From Tropicimonas isoalkanivorans (lineage in GTDB: Bacteria > Pseudomonadota > Alphaproteobacteria > Rhodobacterales > Rhodobacteraceae): a stretch of DNA of 64,000 bases. The notes beneath the pieces were generated by a model that saw nothing but the letters and a program-made list of their open reading frames with translations, was not told where the DNA came from and ran no database searches. Made by a program: the position numbers and the translations under genes. Positions within the stretch are counted from its first letter, which is position 1; every line of letters begins with the position of its first letter. Below are positions 35,173-44,083 of the stretch, in pieces. The stretch is from positions 124,001-188,000 of the forward strand of contig NZ_FOLG01000008.1 in assembly GCF_900112335.1 (NCBI RefSeq), in the 5' to 3' direction.

Positions 35173-36954
35173 ATGACTGCCGACCAGATCATCCTCTTTT
35201 GCCTGTTCGGCACCGTCTTCGCGCTCCTCCTTTGGGGCAGGCTGCGCTACGACCTGATTGCCTTTTCGGCGTTGATGGCCGCGGTGGTGCTCGGGGTCCT
35301 GACACCGGAGGAGGCCTTTGCCGGGTTCGGCCATCCCGCCACGCTGGTTGTCGCGCTCGTCCTGGTGGTCTCCGCCGGGCTTGTGCGCTCAGGCGCGATC
35401 TATCTCATCACCCGGACCCTGGTGGATTCGTCCCGCAGCCTCGGCGCGCATATCGCCTTCATGGGCGCTATTGGGGGGGCGCTTTCGGCCTTCATGAACA
35501 ACGTTGCGGCCCTGGCGCTGCTGATGCCGGTGGACGTCCAGACTGCCCGCAAGGCCGGGCGGTCCGCGCGGCTGTCCCTGATGCCACTATCCTTCTGCAC
35601 CATCCTGGGCGGCATGGTCACGCTGATCGGAACGCCGCCCAATATCGTCATCGCAACGATCCGACGCGACCAGTTGGGCGAGAGCTTCGGTATGTTCGAC
35701 TTTGCCCCCGTGGGAGCGGTCGTCGCGGTGGCCGGGCTCTTTTTCGTGGCGATCGTGGGCTGGCGTCTGATCCCGCGGGCTACGGGCGCGGGGGCACTCG
35801 CGGAAGCACGGGAACGGGTGAAGGACTACATTGCCGAACTGAAGATTCCGACCGACTCCGACCTGATCGGCAAGCGCCTGTTCGAGTTCTACGAGACGGC
35901 CGAGAAAAACGACGTTGCGATCTTGGGCCTGACGCGCGCCGGCAAACGGCGCTACGGCATGCAGCGCAACACGGTGCTGGAGGAAGGCGACGCCTTGGTG
36001 ATCGAAGCCCGGCCCGAAGCGTTGGACGAGTTCCGCGCGGCGCTGGCGCTGGAATTCACGGATAGCGACGAGGCGGAGCACCTCGGCATCGCTGGGGAAG
36101 GCATGAGCATCGTCGAAGCCGTCGTCCCGGAGGGGGCACGGATCGTCGGCAAGACAGCACGAAGCCTCAACCTCGCCCGTGGACAGAGGACGGTCCTGCT
36201 GGGCATTTCGCGCCGTGGGCGTGGTATCACCAAGGAAGTTCGCCAGACGGTTGTCCGCGCGGGCGACATCCTGCTTTTGTTGACGCCGGAGGGGGATGAC
36301 GATGTCGTAACGGACTGGCTGGGCGTCCTGCCCCTGGCGGGGCGCGGCCTCGTGGTCACGGATTTCCGCAAGGTCTGGTTGGCGATAGGGATCTTTGCGG
36401 CGGCGGTCGCGGCGGCGTCGTTTGGTTTGCTCTATCTGCCCGTGGCCCTCGGGATCGTCATCATTGCTTACGTTCTGACCGGCATTCTGCCACTGGCGGA
36501 TATCTACACCCATATCGAATGGCCCGTGGTGGTGCTGCTCGGCTCGATGATCCCGCTCGGCGCGGCGCTCGATAACGCGGGCGGCACCGCGCTGATCGCG
36601 AACGCCATCGTGGGGTTCACAGCCGGCTGGCCCGCATGGGGTGTCCTGACCGTCCTGATGGTGGTGACCATGTCCCTGTCGGACGTCCTGAACAACACGG
36701 CGACTGCGGTCGTGGCGGCGCCGGTGGGGATTCAGGTGGCCCAGGGGCTCGGCACCAACCCCGACCCGTTCCTGATGGCCGTCGCGGTCGCCGCCTCCTG
36801 CGCCTTTCTCACCCCGATCGGGCACAAGAACAACACCCTCATCCTCGGGCCCGGCGGCTATGCCTTCGGCGACTACTGGCGCATGGGCCTGCCGTTGGAA
36901 ATCCTTGTCGTCGCGGTGGCTGTTCCGATGATCCTGCTGGTCTGGCCGCTCTGA
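35173..36954 (+). CDS. SLC13-family anion permease with two RCK_C (TrkA-C) domains
   Basis: 593 residues. An N-terminal membrane half (about 1-205, including FSAFMNNVAALALLMPV and GGMVTLIGTPPNIVIATI, the SLC13/CitT signature), two central cytoplasmic RCK_C domains (about 210-292 and 305-385, each ending in GDALVIE/GDILLLL), then a membrane half with DVLNNTATAVVAAPVGIQ and LTPIGHKNNTLILGPGGY. Such proteins carry dicarboxylates, sulfate or similar anions; the RCK domains suggest ligand gating. Sulfate is attractive given Sat-CysC and the sulfotransferases, but unproven. Start at 35173 follows AAGGAG. Confidence 0.9.
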   Translation: MTADQIILFCLFGTVFALLLWGRLRYDLIAFSALMAAVVLGVLTPEEAFAGFGHPATLVVALVLVVSAGLVRSGAIYLITRTLVDSSRSLGAHIAFMGAIGGALSAFMNNVAALALLMPVDVQTARKAGRSARLSLMPLSFCTILGGMVTLIGTPPNIVIATIRRDQLGESFGMFDFAPVGAVVAVAGLFFVAIVGWRLIPRATGAGALAEARERVKDYIAELKIPTDSDLIGKRLFEFYETAEKNDVAILGLTRAGKRRYGMQRNTVLEEGDALVIEARPEALDEFRAALALEFTDSDEAEHLGIAGEGMSIVEAVVPEGARIVGKTARSLNLARGQRTVLLGISRRGRGITKEVRQTVVRAGDILLLLTPEGDDDVVTDWLGVLPLAGRGLVVTDFRKVWLAIGIFAAAVAAASFGLLYLPVALGIVIIAYVLTGILPLADIYTHIEWPVVVLLGSMIPLGAALDNAGGTALIANAIVGFTAGWPAWGVLTVLMVVTMSLSDVLNNTATAVVAAPVGIQVAQGLGTNPDPFLMAVAVAASCAFLTPIGHKNNTLILGPGGYAFGDYWRMGLPLEILVVAVAVPMILLVWPL

Positions 36955-36969
36955 CCCCGGCGCCGAGGC

Positions 36970-38028
36970 CTACCCCAAACGCTCCGCCGCCAGCGTATCG
37001 AGCACCGCCCCCGCCAGCCGCGCCTGGTCCGCCCAGCTCGGCGCATCGGCCCCTGCCCTCAACGCGGCTTCGGCAAGGGTCGCGCGCAAGTCTCGGTCCT
37101 GGAGAAGGCGGGCGAGAGCGGCGGCGAAGGCGTCCGGATCGTCTGCGGGCACCAGCATGCCGGACGAAGAAGGAACCGTGTCCGGCACCGCCCCCGTGCG
37201 GCAGGACACGATGGGCAATCCATGGCTGAGAGCCTCGTCGAACACGATCCCGTAGCCTTCGTACCGCGTGGCGAGCGCGAAGATAGCGGCCGTTTGGTAG
37301 AGGTCTTGCAGCTCCTCTGCCGGAACCTTCCCGGCCAGGCGCACCCTGCCGCCAAGATCCAGCTGGTCGATCTGGCGCTCCAAGGCCACCGCAAAGTCCG
37401 GGTCCCACGCGTTCCCAACGATGACGGCACGCCACTCCAGCTGTCGAATCCTGTCCAGCGCATCGATCAGCACGTTGTGCCCTTTCCGCGGGTGCAGGAT
37501 GCCCACGGACAGGATCAGAGGCGGCTCTGCGGGTCGCGGTGGGCCCGAGGGCGGCTCGACCCCGGGCCGGATGACCGTGATGCGCTCCGACTTCGCGTCG
37601 TACTGCTCGACCAGCACACGCCGGGTGTGGGGGCTCGGAACGAAGACATGGGCGGCGAGGGTCAGGTTGTCCCGCTCGGTCCGGAACAGGTGGATCCGGC
37701 TGGCCTCGTCGAGCCCGCTTTCGAGGGCGAGCGGGTGGTGGATCATTGCGACGATGGGCGCCCGGACGCGCGACAAGCCCGCCGTATCGATGGCGCCAAA
37801 GACGAGCCCGTCCACGATCAGCGGGCGCGTCGGCTCTACGTCTTCGAGCGCAGCTATGGCGGCGGCCATATCCTCGTCGGAGGGGGCGGGAAACGTCTCC
37901 GCCAGGCGGATGTGCTGCACGCCGTGTCCGGCGGCGCGCAGGCCCTCCAGCAAGCGCCTTTCGTAGATGAACCCGCCCGTGAGCGTTTCGATGTCGCCCG
38001 GAATCGCGAACGCGGCGGGCACGGTCAT
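36970..38028 (-). CDS. GT4-family glycosyltransferase
   Basis: 352 residues, GT-B fold. The C-terminal domain shows ILSVGILHPRKGHNVLIDAL, VRLAGKVPAEELQDLYQTAAIFALATRYEGYGIVFDEALSHGLP, i.e. the E-x7-E retaining motif (EGYGIVFDE), and an N-terminal domain beginning FAIPGDIETLTGGFIYERRL. Its ATG overlaps the permease stop (ATGA), so it is translated with the NMT1-type ABC importer, an unusual partner for a glycosyltransferase. The sugar and acceptor are unknown. Confidence 0.88.
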   Translation of the reverse strand: MTVPAAFAIPGDIETLTGGFIYERRLLEGLRAAGHGVQHIRLAETFPAPSDEDMAAAIAALEDVEPTRPLIVDGLVFGAIDTAGLSRVRAPIVAMIHHPLALESGLDEASRIHLFRTERDNLTLAAHVFVPSPHTRRVLVEQYDAKSERITVIRPGVEPPSGPPRPAEPPLILSVGILHPRKGHNVLIDALDRIRQLEWRAVIVGNAWDPDFAVALERQIDQLDLGGRVRLAGKVPAEELQDLYQTAAIFALATRYEGYGIVFDEALSHGLPIVSCRTGAVPDTVPSSSGMLVPADDPDAFAAALARLLQDRDLRATLAEAALRAGADAPSWADQARLAGAVLDTLAAERLG

Positions 38029-39617
38029 CGGGTCATCTGCTCGGCGGCATAGACCGACAGGACCCGCCGTTCGACGGCCCCGACCCCCGCGTAGCCCGCC
38101 ACGGACAAAAGCGCCACGATCACCACCGAACTCCACAGCATGTCGTAGTCCGAAAGCGAGGCGGAGAGCGCCATCAGGCTGCCGATGCCGCGCCCCGTGG
38201 CAAGCCACTCGACCACCGTGACCGCCAGAACCGAGGCCGGTACACTCATGCGGGCGGCGGCGAAGAACGCTGGCAGCATCGCCGGCAGCTGCACGTGCCA
38301 GAGCCGCGCGATTGGTCCGGCGGCGTAGCTGTCGAGCACGTCGATCACCTGCCCCGGCGCCTGCCGCAGCCCGTGCAGGCAGGCAACGAAGGTCGGGAAA
38401 AAGACCATGACGGCCACCAGCACGATGGTCCCGACCGCACCCCGCCCCAGCAGCAGCACGACGAGCGGCGCCGTGGTGACGATGGGAACAGACCGCAGCG
38501 CCACCGCCACGGCAGTTGCCCCTGCGCCGATCGCGGGCAGCAGCGTCAGGGCGACGGCCATTCCCGTGCCGAGCGCCAGACCAGCCGCAAAGCCGGGCAG
38601 CAAGTAGACCGACGTCTCCCGCAAAGCCTGCGCCAGCGTTGCGCGGGTTTCGGCCGCGTCAGGGGCGGTAACGAGCGCCGCCCAGACATCGTCAGGCCGC
38701 TTGGCGAAGAAGCGGTTGAGGTCGAACAGCTCCATCGCCCCCCACCACAGCAGCAGCGCGAACCCAAGGACTGCGGCGGTCGTCAGCACGATGGCCCTGC
38801 CCCGAGCGCCGCCCGTCCGCGGCATGGGAGGTGGTGACAGAATGACCGGTGGCGGCTCCGTCAGCACGGCGCGGGCAATCACTCCGACCGCGGCGTAGAC
38901 GGCCATGGATGCCGCCGCAGCGACCGTGGCAAGCGCCCAGATTGCGTCCACGTCCAGTGCCCGCGTGGCGCGGATCGTCAGCACGCCCATACCTCGCTCT
39001 GCGCCGGTGAACTCGCCCACCATGGCCCCCAGAAACGCCGCCGGCGCCGCGATCTGGAGCCCGGCGAACAGATACGGCAACGCGGCGGCGGCGCGGATGT
39101 GGACAAGCTCCGCCATCGCGCCCCGGCCGTAGCTCCGCACGAGGTCGAACCAACTCGATGGCGCGGCGCGCAGGCCCACCAGCAACGGCACAAAGGTGGT
39201 GTAGTAGACGGCCAACGCCGCGAGGGTGATTTGGGGGCCCGGTCCGGGACCGTAAAGCACCCGCAAGATCGGCCCCGTCGCCACCAGCGGCAGGCAAAAG
39301 ATGAGCAACGCAAGGCCCGCGATGACACGCTCACCCCGTGGCCAGGCCAGCGCGAGCGCCGCCAGCATAACCGCCGCCAGATTGCCGGCCACGAACCCGG
39401 CCGCGGCATTGCCCAAGGTCACCCGGAACGCCCGCCCGAGAAGGCCGGCGTTCTGCACGATCCAGACCGCAACGTCCGAAGGGGCGGCGAGGATGAATGC
39501 CCCTTCCAGCGCGCGCGCCGCAAGTTCCCATCCGACAACAAGCGACACTACGCCGAGCAGGCCCGTGAACCGGCGCGCGGTTGTGGGGGCTACGCCATGG
39601 TCTGCAGCGGCGCTCAT
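38025..39617 (-). CDS. ABC importer permease, two permease domains fused in tandem
   Basis: 530 residues. Two BPD_transp_1 domains of the SsuC/TauC type are joined head to tail: domain 1 about residues 15-265 (coupling-helix region ELVHIRAAAALPYLFAGLQIAAPAAFLGAMVGEFTG) and domain 2 about 290-520 (LWHVQLPAMLPAFFAAARMSVPASVLAVTVVEW), separated by a Pro-rich linker PPPVILSPPPMPR. Relatives are normally about 250 residues and dimerise, so one chain here may form the whole pore. It overlaps the ATPase and GT4 genes by 4 bases each. Confidence 0.88.
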   Translation of the reverse strand: MSAAADHGVAPTTARRFTGLLGVVSLVVGWELAARALEGAFILAAPSDVAVWIVQNAGLLGRAFRVTLGNAAAGFVAGNLAAVMLAALALAWPRGERVIAGLALLIFCLPLVATGPILRVLYGPGPGPQITLAALAVYYTTFVPLLVGLRAAPSSWFDLVRSYGRGAMAELVHIRAAAALPYLFAGLQIAAPAAFLGAMVGEFTGAERGMGVLTIRATRALDVDAIWALATVAAAASMAVYAAVGVIARAVLTEPPPVILSPPPMPRTGGARGRAIVLTTAAVLGFALLLWWGAMELFDLNRFFAKRPDDVWAALVTAPDAAETRATLAQALRETSVYLLPGFAAGLALGTGMAVALTLLPAIGAGATAVAVALRSVPIVTTAPLVVLLLGRGAVGTIVLVAVMVFFPTFVACLHGLRQAPGQVIDVLDSYAAGPIARLWHVQLPAMLPAFFAAARMSVPASVLAVTVVEWLATGRGIGSLMALSASLSDYDMLWSSVVIVALLSVAGYAGVGAVERRVLSVYAAEQMTR

Positions 39618-40417
39618 TGCGCGGCGAGGGGCGTCGTCGAAGCCATCCCCCTGGCGAGCCCGGCCGACACCTCCTGCACCGCCGCGCGGAAGGCCGGCGT
39701 GCTATCAATGCCAGCGGGCCGCGGGCGCGGCAGATCGACCGGGATGTCCTCCACGATCTTGGCCGGTCGAGGCGACAGCACGAGAATGCGGTCGGACAGC
39801 ATCACGGCCTCGCTAACCGAGTGGGTCACGAGCACCGTGGTGGTGCGACGCGGCTCCCATATGCGCGGCAGATCCTCGGCCAGTTGCCGGCGGGTTAGCT
39901 CGTCGACGGCCCCGAACGGCTCGTCAAGCAGCAGCAGGCGCGGCTCCGTTACCATGGAGCGTGCGATTGCCACCCGCTGGCGCATCCCGCCGGAAAGCGC
40001 CGCCGGGCGGGTGTCTGCAAAGCCTTCCAGCCCTACAAGGCGGATCAGGTCATCCACCTTGCGCGGGTCGGGCGGCTTGCGGGCGAGCTTGAGCGCAAGT
40101 TCGATATTGCCGCGAACCGTCCGCCAAGGAAGCAGCGACGGGTCCTGAAACGCCACTGCAAGGGCAGCTTCCCGAAGGATGACAGAGGGTGGCGCGCCGC
40201 CGATAAGGATTTCGCCAGCGGTCGGTGCCTCAAGCCCCGCGATCAGGCGAAGCAGCGTTGACTTCCCGCAGCCGGACGGGCCGACAAGCGCGGTCGTCTG
40301 ACCGCCCTCCAAGGTCACGTCGAGTGGCCGGAGAACCTCCACACCGCCGGGGAACACCTTGCTTACGCCACGGCAGACGATGCCGGGCGACGTCGGTATC
40401 TCGGCGTCAGCTCCCAT
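39614..40417 (-). CDS. ABC importer ATPase (NitT/TauT type)
   Basis: 267 residues, one ABC domain: Walker A GPSGCGKSTLL, Q-loop FQDPSLLPWRTV, signature LSGGMRQRVAIARS, Walker B LLLLDEPFGAVD, H-loop VTHSVSEA. The PFGAVDELTR segment is typical of nitrate/sulfonate/taurine-type importers. It powers the tandem permease that follows (4-base overlap) and overlaps the binding-protein gene upstream by 11 bases. Confidence 0.92.
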   Translation of the reverse strand: MGADAEIPTSPGIVCRGVSKVFPGGVEVLRPLDVTLEGGQTTALVGPSGCGKSTLLRLIAGLEAPTAGEILIGGAPPSVILREAALAVAFQDPSLLPWRTVRGNIELALKLARKPPDPRKVDDLIRLVGLEGFADTRPAALSGGMRQRVAIARSMVTEPRLLLLDEPFGAVDELTRRQLAEDLPRIWEPRRTTTVLVTHSVSEAVMLSDRILVLSPRPAKIVEDIPVDLPRPRPAGIDSTPAFRAAVQEVSAGLARGMASTTPLAAQ

Positions 40418-41405
40418 GGACCTCTTCTAGAATGGAGCGGTCCCACAGGTCCGGCGTGACCGTGCGCCCCAGCAGGGCAAGGGTTGCGATATTCTCCGCC
40501 ACGGCCTCGTCGGTCCACCAGCCAAAGCCGTGGGTATCGGTCAGTTCAGAGAACATCAGCGGCACCTGTCGCTCCGCCTGCAGCTTCTGGGTCTCCAGGT
40601 CCAGTCCCGCGTCGGGGAACATCTCGACCGTCAGGGCCGCGGCTGCGTCGGTGTCCTCGCGATAGGCTTCCCAGCCACGCACCTCCCCCGACAGCAGCGC
40701 CACCAGCTCGCCGCGGCGGTTGGCAAGGCTGTCCTCAGTCGCGATGTAGGTCTGCGAATGCACGGCGTAGCCATGATCGGCCATCAGCATTGTCACGCTT
40801 TCGATGCCCTGAATGGCCATCGCCACGGGCAAGTCCGTCTCCCAGCACAACAGGCAGTCGACCTCTCCGGAGGTCAGCGGCTGTGCCGAGTATTGCGTGG
40901 GCACCACCTCGATCTTGTCGATATCAACGTCGTTCAACGTACAAAGCGCCTGCAAAACCGGCGTATTGGCGAGTGCCATGCCGATCTTCTTGCCCTCCAG
41001 ATCGGCGGGCACCTTCACCGGATTGTCCGGCAATGACGCGATGACGAACGGGTTCTTTTGCATGGCCACCGCGATGATCTTGAACGGCGCGCCCTGTTCG
41101 ACGGCAGCAGCGGTATAATCCGCCGCGGAAATGCCGACCAGCGCCGCGCCGGAGACCACCGGCGGCTCCACGGGCGCGTTCGGCCCGCCCTGGAGGAGCG
41201 ACACGTCGAGGCCGGCTTCTTTCCACCAGCCGCGCTGCAGGGCGATGTAGCTGCCGGCGAACTGGACGGAATGGAGCCACGACAGTTGCAGGCTGACGGG
41301 TGACTGCGCAAAGGCGCGGGGCGCGCGCAGGCCCAGGCCCGCTGCCGCCAGGCCGGCGGTACCCGAGGCGAGAACGGCGCGGCGCGAAATCAGGGGTCTG
41401 GTCAT
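40407..41405 (-). CDS. NMT1/THI5-type substrate-binding protein (Tat signal)
   Basis: 332 residues. The N-terminus SRRAVLASG followed by a hydrophobic stretch and APRAFAQ is a twin-arginine export signal. The mature part starts SLQLSWLHSVQFAGSYIALQRGWWKEAGLDV, the NMT1/THI5-like fold used for thiamine precursors (HMP), nitrate, sulfonates and similar ligands. ATG at 41405 follows AAGGAGG. No TPP riboswitch is visible in the 54 bases upstream, so a thiamine link is unsupported; the ligand is unknown. Confidence 0.88.
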   Translation of the reverse strand: MTRPLISRRAVLASGTAGLAAAGLGLRAPRAFAQSPVSLQLSWLHSVQFAGSYIALQRGWWKEAGLDVSLLQGGPNAPVEPPVVSGAALVGISAADYTAAAVEQGAPFKIIAVAMQKNPFVIASLPDNPVKVPADLEGKKIGMALANTPVLQALCTLNDVDIDKIEVVPTQYSAQPLTSGEVDCLLCWETDLPVAMAIQGIESVTMLMADHGYAVHSQTYIATEDSLANRRGELVALLSGEVRGWEAYREDTDAAAALTVEMFPDAGLDLETQKLQAERQVPLMFSELTDTHGFGWWTDEAVAENIATLALLGRTVTPDLWDRSILEEVHGS

Positions 41406-41459
41406 GCTACCTCCTTTGGTCACACTAAGAGCTTAGCGGTTGTGGGAGGCGCGGCAAGC

Positions 41460-42425
41460 TCAGAGGCGCCCTCGACCCTCAGGAATGCCGACGGGCAGCG
41501 GAGTGCGGCCACCGTAAAGGATCAGCGCGCCGGGCAGCACGCTCGCCAGAAACACCAGCCCAAAGGCAACGCTCGCGGCGAGCCCGGCGGAGGCACTGGC
41601 GCCGGCAAGCGGGAACAGCGCCGCAGCCGCGCCTTCGCGAAAGCCCCAGCCGCTGACGGAGGCGGGGATCAGCATGGCAAGCAGGATCAGGGGCACGAGC
41701 GCCATGACCGCAGACGGCGCCAACGCGGTGCCGGTTGCGCGCGCGCAAAAGGCAAAGGCCAGCAGGTTGCAGGCAGTCGTGCCAATGCTCAGCAGGAGTT
41801 GTGCCGTCACCGCGTGGCGCCCACCGAAGGCCTGCCCCAAAGCGCGATGCAGGTTGGCGCCTGCCCGTCCCAATCGGCCAGGAAGCGCCGGTGCGAGCCT
41901 CAGGGCGACGCAAACCACTGCAGCCACCGCTCCGGTTACGGCGACGAGGCCGAGCGTCCATGTTGGCAGAATTGCCCCGTGGTGAGTGATCGCCACCCAC
42001 CCCAAGCCAACGACCATGGCGATAACCAGCATCGCCTGCCCGGCCACCCGCTCGAAGATCACCGCCTGACTGGAGGTGAGCAGCCCGCCGCTCTGCCGTG
42101 CCCGGTAGGCGCGGCTGGCGTCTCCGCCCATGCCGCCGGGCAGAGTCTGGTTCAGGAACTGCGCGAGGTAGTACTCGCCAACTGCCCTGCGGAACGGAAG
42201 GACCTGCCCCAGCCGGGTCGCCGTGAACCGCCACCGCTGGGCCGAAAGCCACGTCTGCACGGTGAGGGCCGCCACGGCCGCAAGCAGCCAGCCGCCATCC
42301 GCCGAAGCGATCAGGCGCAGCGCCGCACGGCCGTCGACCGCCCGCCAGACCAGCACCACAAGGATGGGCGCGATCAGGAGCTGTCCAACAGAGAGGACCC
42401 GTTTCAGGGTCGGAAGTCGGTTCAT
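41460..42425 (-). CDS. UPF0104-type flippase-like membrane protein (LPG-synthetase TM family)
   Basis: 321 residues, about eight transmembrane helices, of the lysylphosphatidylglycerol-synthetase transmembrane-region family: AVGEYYLAQFLNQTLPGGMGGDASRAYR contains its G-G-x-GD-x-x-R hallmark, and LIPASVSGWGFREGAAA its second conserved loop. Relatives flip or host lipid-linked substrates. Start at 42425 has GGAGG six bases upstream (an in-frame ATG at 42431 lies on top of that site). It follows the LtaS-like gene without a gap, which suggests work on the same lipid product. Confidence 0.82.
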   Translation of the reverse strand: MNRLPTLKRVLSVGQLLIAPILVVLVWRAVDGRAALRLIASADGGWLLAAVAALTVQTWLSAQRWRFTATRLGQVLPFRRAVGEYYLAQFLNQTLPGGMGGDASRAYRARQSGGLLTSSQAVIFERVAGQAMLVIAMVVGLGWVAITHHGAILPTWTLGLVAVTGAVAAVVCVALRLAPALPGRLGRAGANLHRALGQAFGGRHAVTAQLLLSIGTTACNLLAFAFCARATGTALAPSAVMALVPLILLAMLIPASVSGWGFREGAAAALFPLAGASASAGLAASVAFGLVFLASVLPGALILYGGRTPLPVGIPEGRGRL

Positions 42426-42427
42426 TC

Positions 42428-44083
42428 TCATCCTCCGGCCCGGACTTCGGGCGCCGTACTGTAGGCGCGAAGGATCATGTCGCGCATGCGCGCCATCGGT
42501 ATCACCGGCGTGGGCGCCGGGACAAGACCTGCATTCCAGCCCCAATCCTCTGCCCGATCCACCAATGCGGGGGGACCAACGAGGTGAACGGGGACGTGCG
42601 GGCGCTCGTCCATCCCGATCCAGCCCGCCGTTTGGTGATCCCCGAGGATGACCATCAAGGGCGGATCGTCCGCCCGCCGCGCCGCATAGTCGAAGACCGC
42701 GTTCAGCGCGTAATCCAATGCCTTACGGTATTGAATCCTCACCCTTTCCTTGTCGCGCCATACGACGTCCGGCGGGTCGCCCGACGTAGCAACGGCGTCA
42801 AAGACCCGCCCATCGCCGAGTTCCTCCCACGCGACCAGCTCCGGCACCGGCACCCAGGGTGCGTGGGACGAGATGAGGGAAACTTCGGCAAAAATCGGCC
42901 GAGAATCGCTGTTTCCCGACATCAGGAGCCTGTCAGCCGCGGCCAAAGTGAACTGATCGGGCATGGTCACCCAATTGAACGGCTTGCCGCGATACCCGAG
43001 ATCCTTTGCCGCTAGGATGGTCTCGAACCCCATCTGCTCGGCCTCCGGCCACGCCATCGTGATCGCGGGGGCCACGACCGCCGTGTGGAACCCGTTCCGC
43101 TCCGCGATATGAAACAGCGTGTCCCGCCCGCTCGACAACGCCGCGAGGTAAAGCGCCTGATCGTCGATCCACAGGCCGTTCGCAAAGGTCGCATGCGACA
43201 GCCAGCTTTGCCCGCCGGTCGTGGGCGCCTCCAGAAAGGCGGATCGCATGGCCAGCCCCAGCCCTGACAGGCGCGCATCGGCGGCTTCGAGTGTTGCCTT
43301 GTGACGCTCGGCATAGAACGGCACGTCTAGGCTGGCACGGCCGTAACTCTCGACGAAGATCAACAGAAAATCGCGGTCGATGGCGTCGAGAAGACGGGGG
43401 ACGCTGGCGAAGGTGTCCTCGCGGGCGGCCTTGGCGAAGTCGCGCAATCCCATAGCCGTCTCCTGTGCCTGTTCCGCCTTTGCGGCAGCGAAGCGGAGGG
43501 CGAATGCATCTCCCGGAACCTGCCTGCCGTTCCAGCGCGGCGACAGCAGGCCCGCATCTGCAGAGCTTACCACAATCGCCGACACACAGCCCGCGGCAGC
43601 TGCCCAGCGGGTTGGCGCGGGCAGCCGGAGTCGCGACCACACGCCGGTTGCCCACCAGACGGCAGCCGCCACGCCCACGATGATAAGCAGAGCGCAAACC
43701 ACCGCGCCGAGCGCCGCGACCATGCCGAAGGAGCCCGCGATCAGCCGCACCCCTGCATCGACCAAGGTGAGGTCGGCCACTGGATTGAAACTTCGGCCGA
43801 GCGCCGCATATGCGGCGGCATCTGCAGTCCGGAGAATAAAAATCCCCGTGATCGCTAGGACCGTTCCGGCACGGACCATGCGGCCCACCGCGCTGTTTAC
43901 TGAGGCAACCAGAGCCAAAAGGATCGCCGGCAGTTCCAGCGGGACGCGCCAGAGCGCGCGGAAGTCGAAACCGGACGGATGGGCCGGCTGGACGAGCAGC
44001 AGGTGCAGCACAAGCACCGCCAGACCGGCACGGAGCCACGCCACCACCGGCCGGCTCCTCGTCACCGGCGCGCCCGGAGCCAT
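42428..44083 (-). CDS. LtaS/EptA-like membrane phosphotransferase of the sulfatase fold
   Basis: 551 residues. About five N-terminal membrane helices (to about 175) precede a periplasmic alkaline-phosphatase-superfamily domain. Visible metal and nucleophile positions: FLLIFVESYGRASLDV (Glu), EAPTTGGQSWLSHATF (Thr nucleophile region) and MVILGDHQTAG (Asp-His), which line up with the E/T/DH set of lipoteichoic acid synthase; the S/C-x-P-x-R motif of true sulfatases is absent. So transfer of a phospholipid head group (phosphoglycerol or phosphoethanolamine) is likelier than sulfate removal. Its start lies 22 bases inside the CDP-alcohol transferase gene. Confidence 0.78.
   Translation of the reverse strand: MAPGAPVTRSRPVVAWLRAGLAVLVLHLLLVQPAHPSGFDFRALWRVPLELPAILLALVASVNSAVGRMVRAGTVLAITGIFILRTADAAAYAALGRSFNPVADLTLVDAGVRLIAGSFGMVAALGAVVCALLIIVGVAAAVWWATGVWSRLRLPAPTRWAAAAGCVSAIVVSSADAGLLSPRWNGRQVPGDAFALRFAAAKAEQAQETAMGLRDFAKAAREDTFASVPRLLDAIDRDFLLIFVESYGRASLDVPFYAERHKATLEAADARLSGLGLAMRSAFLEAPTTGGQSWLSHATFANGLWIDDQALYLAALSSGRDTLFHIAERNGFHTAVVAPAITMAWPEAEQMGFETILAAKDLGYRGKPFNWVTMPDQFTLAAADRLLMSGNSDSRPIFAEVSLISSHAPWVPVPELVAWEELGDGRVFDAVATSGDPPDVVWRDKERVRIQYRKALDYALNAVFDYAARRADDPPLMVILGDHQTAGWIGMDERPHVPVHLVGPPALVDRAEDWGWNAGLVPAPTPVIPMARMRDMILRAYSTAPEVRAGG

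Noticed and set aside
41406-41459. TPP riboswitch before the NMT1/THI5-type binding protein
   Set aside because: The gap is 54 bases and lacks the conserved CUGAGA/ACCUGA-type elements, so no thiamine control is supported.
42428-44083. True sulfatase acting on the sulfated glycan
   Set aside because: The formylglycine motif (C/S-x-P-x-R) is not present and the nucleophile region reads PTTGGQS with membrane helices upstream, as in LtaS/EptA phosphotransferases.
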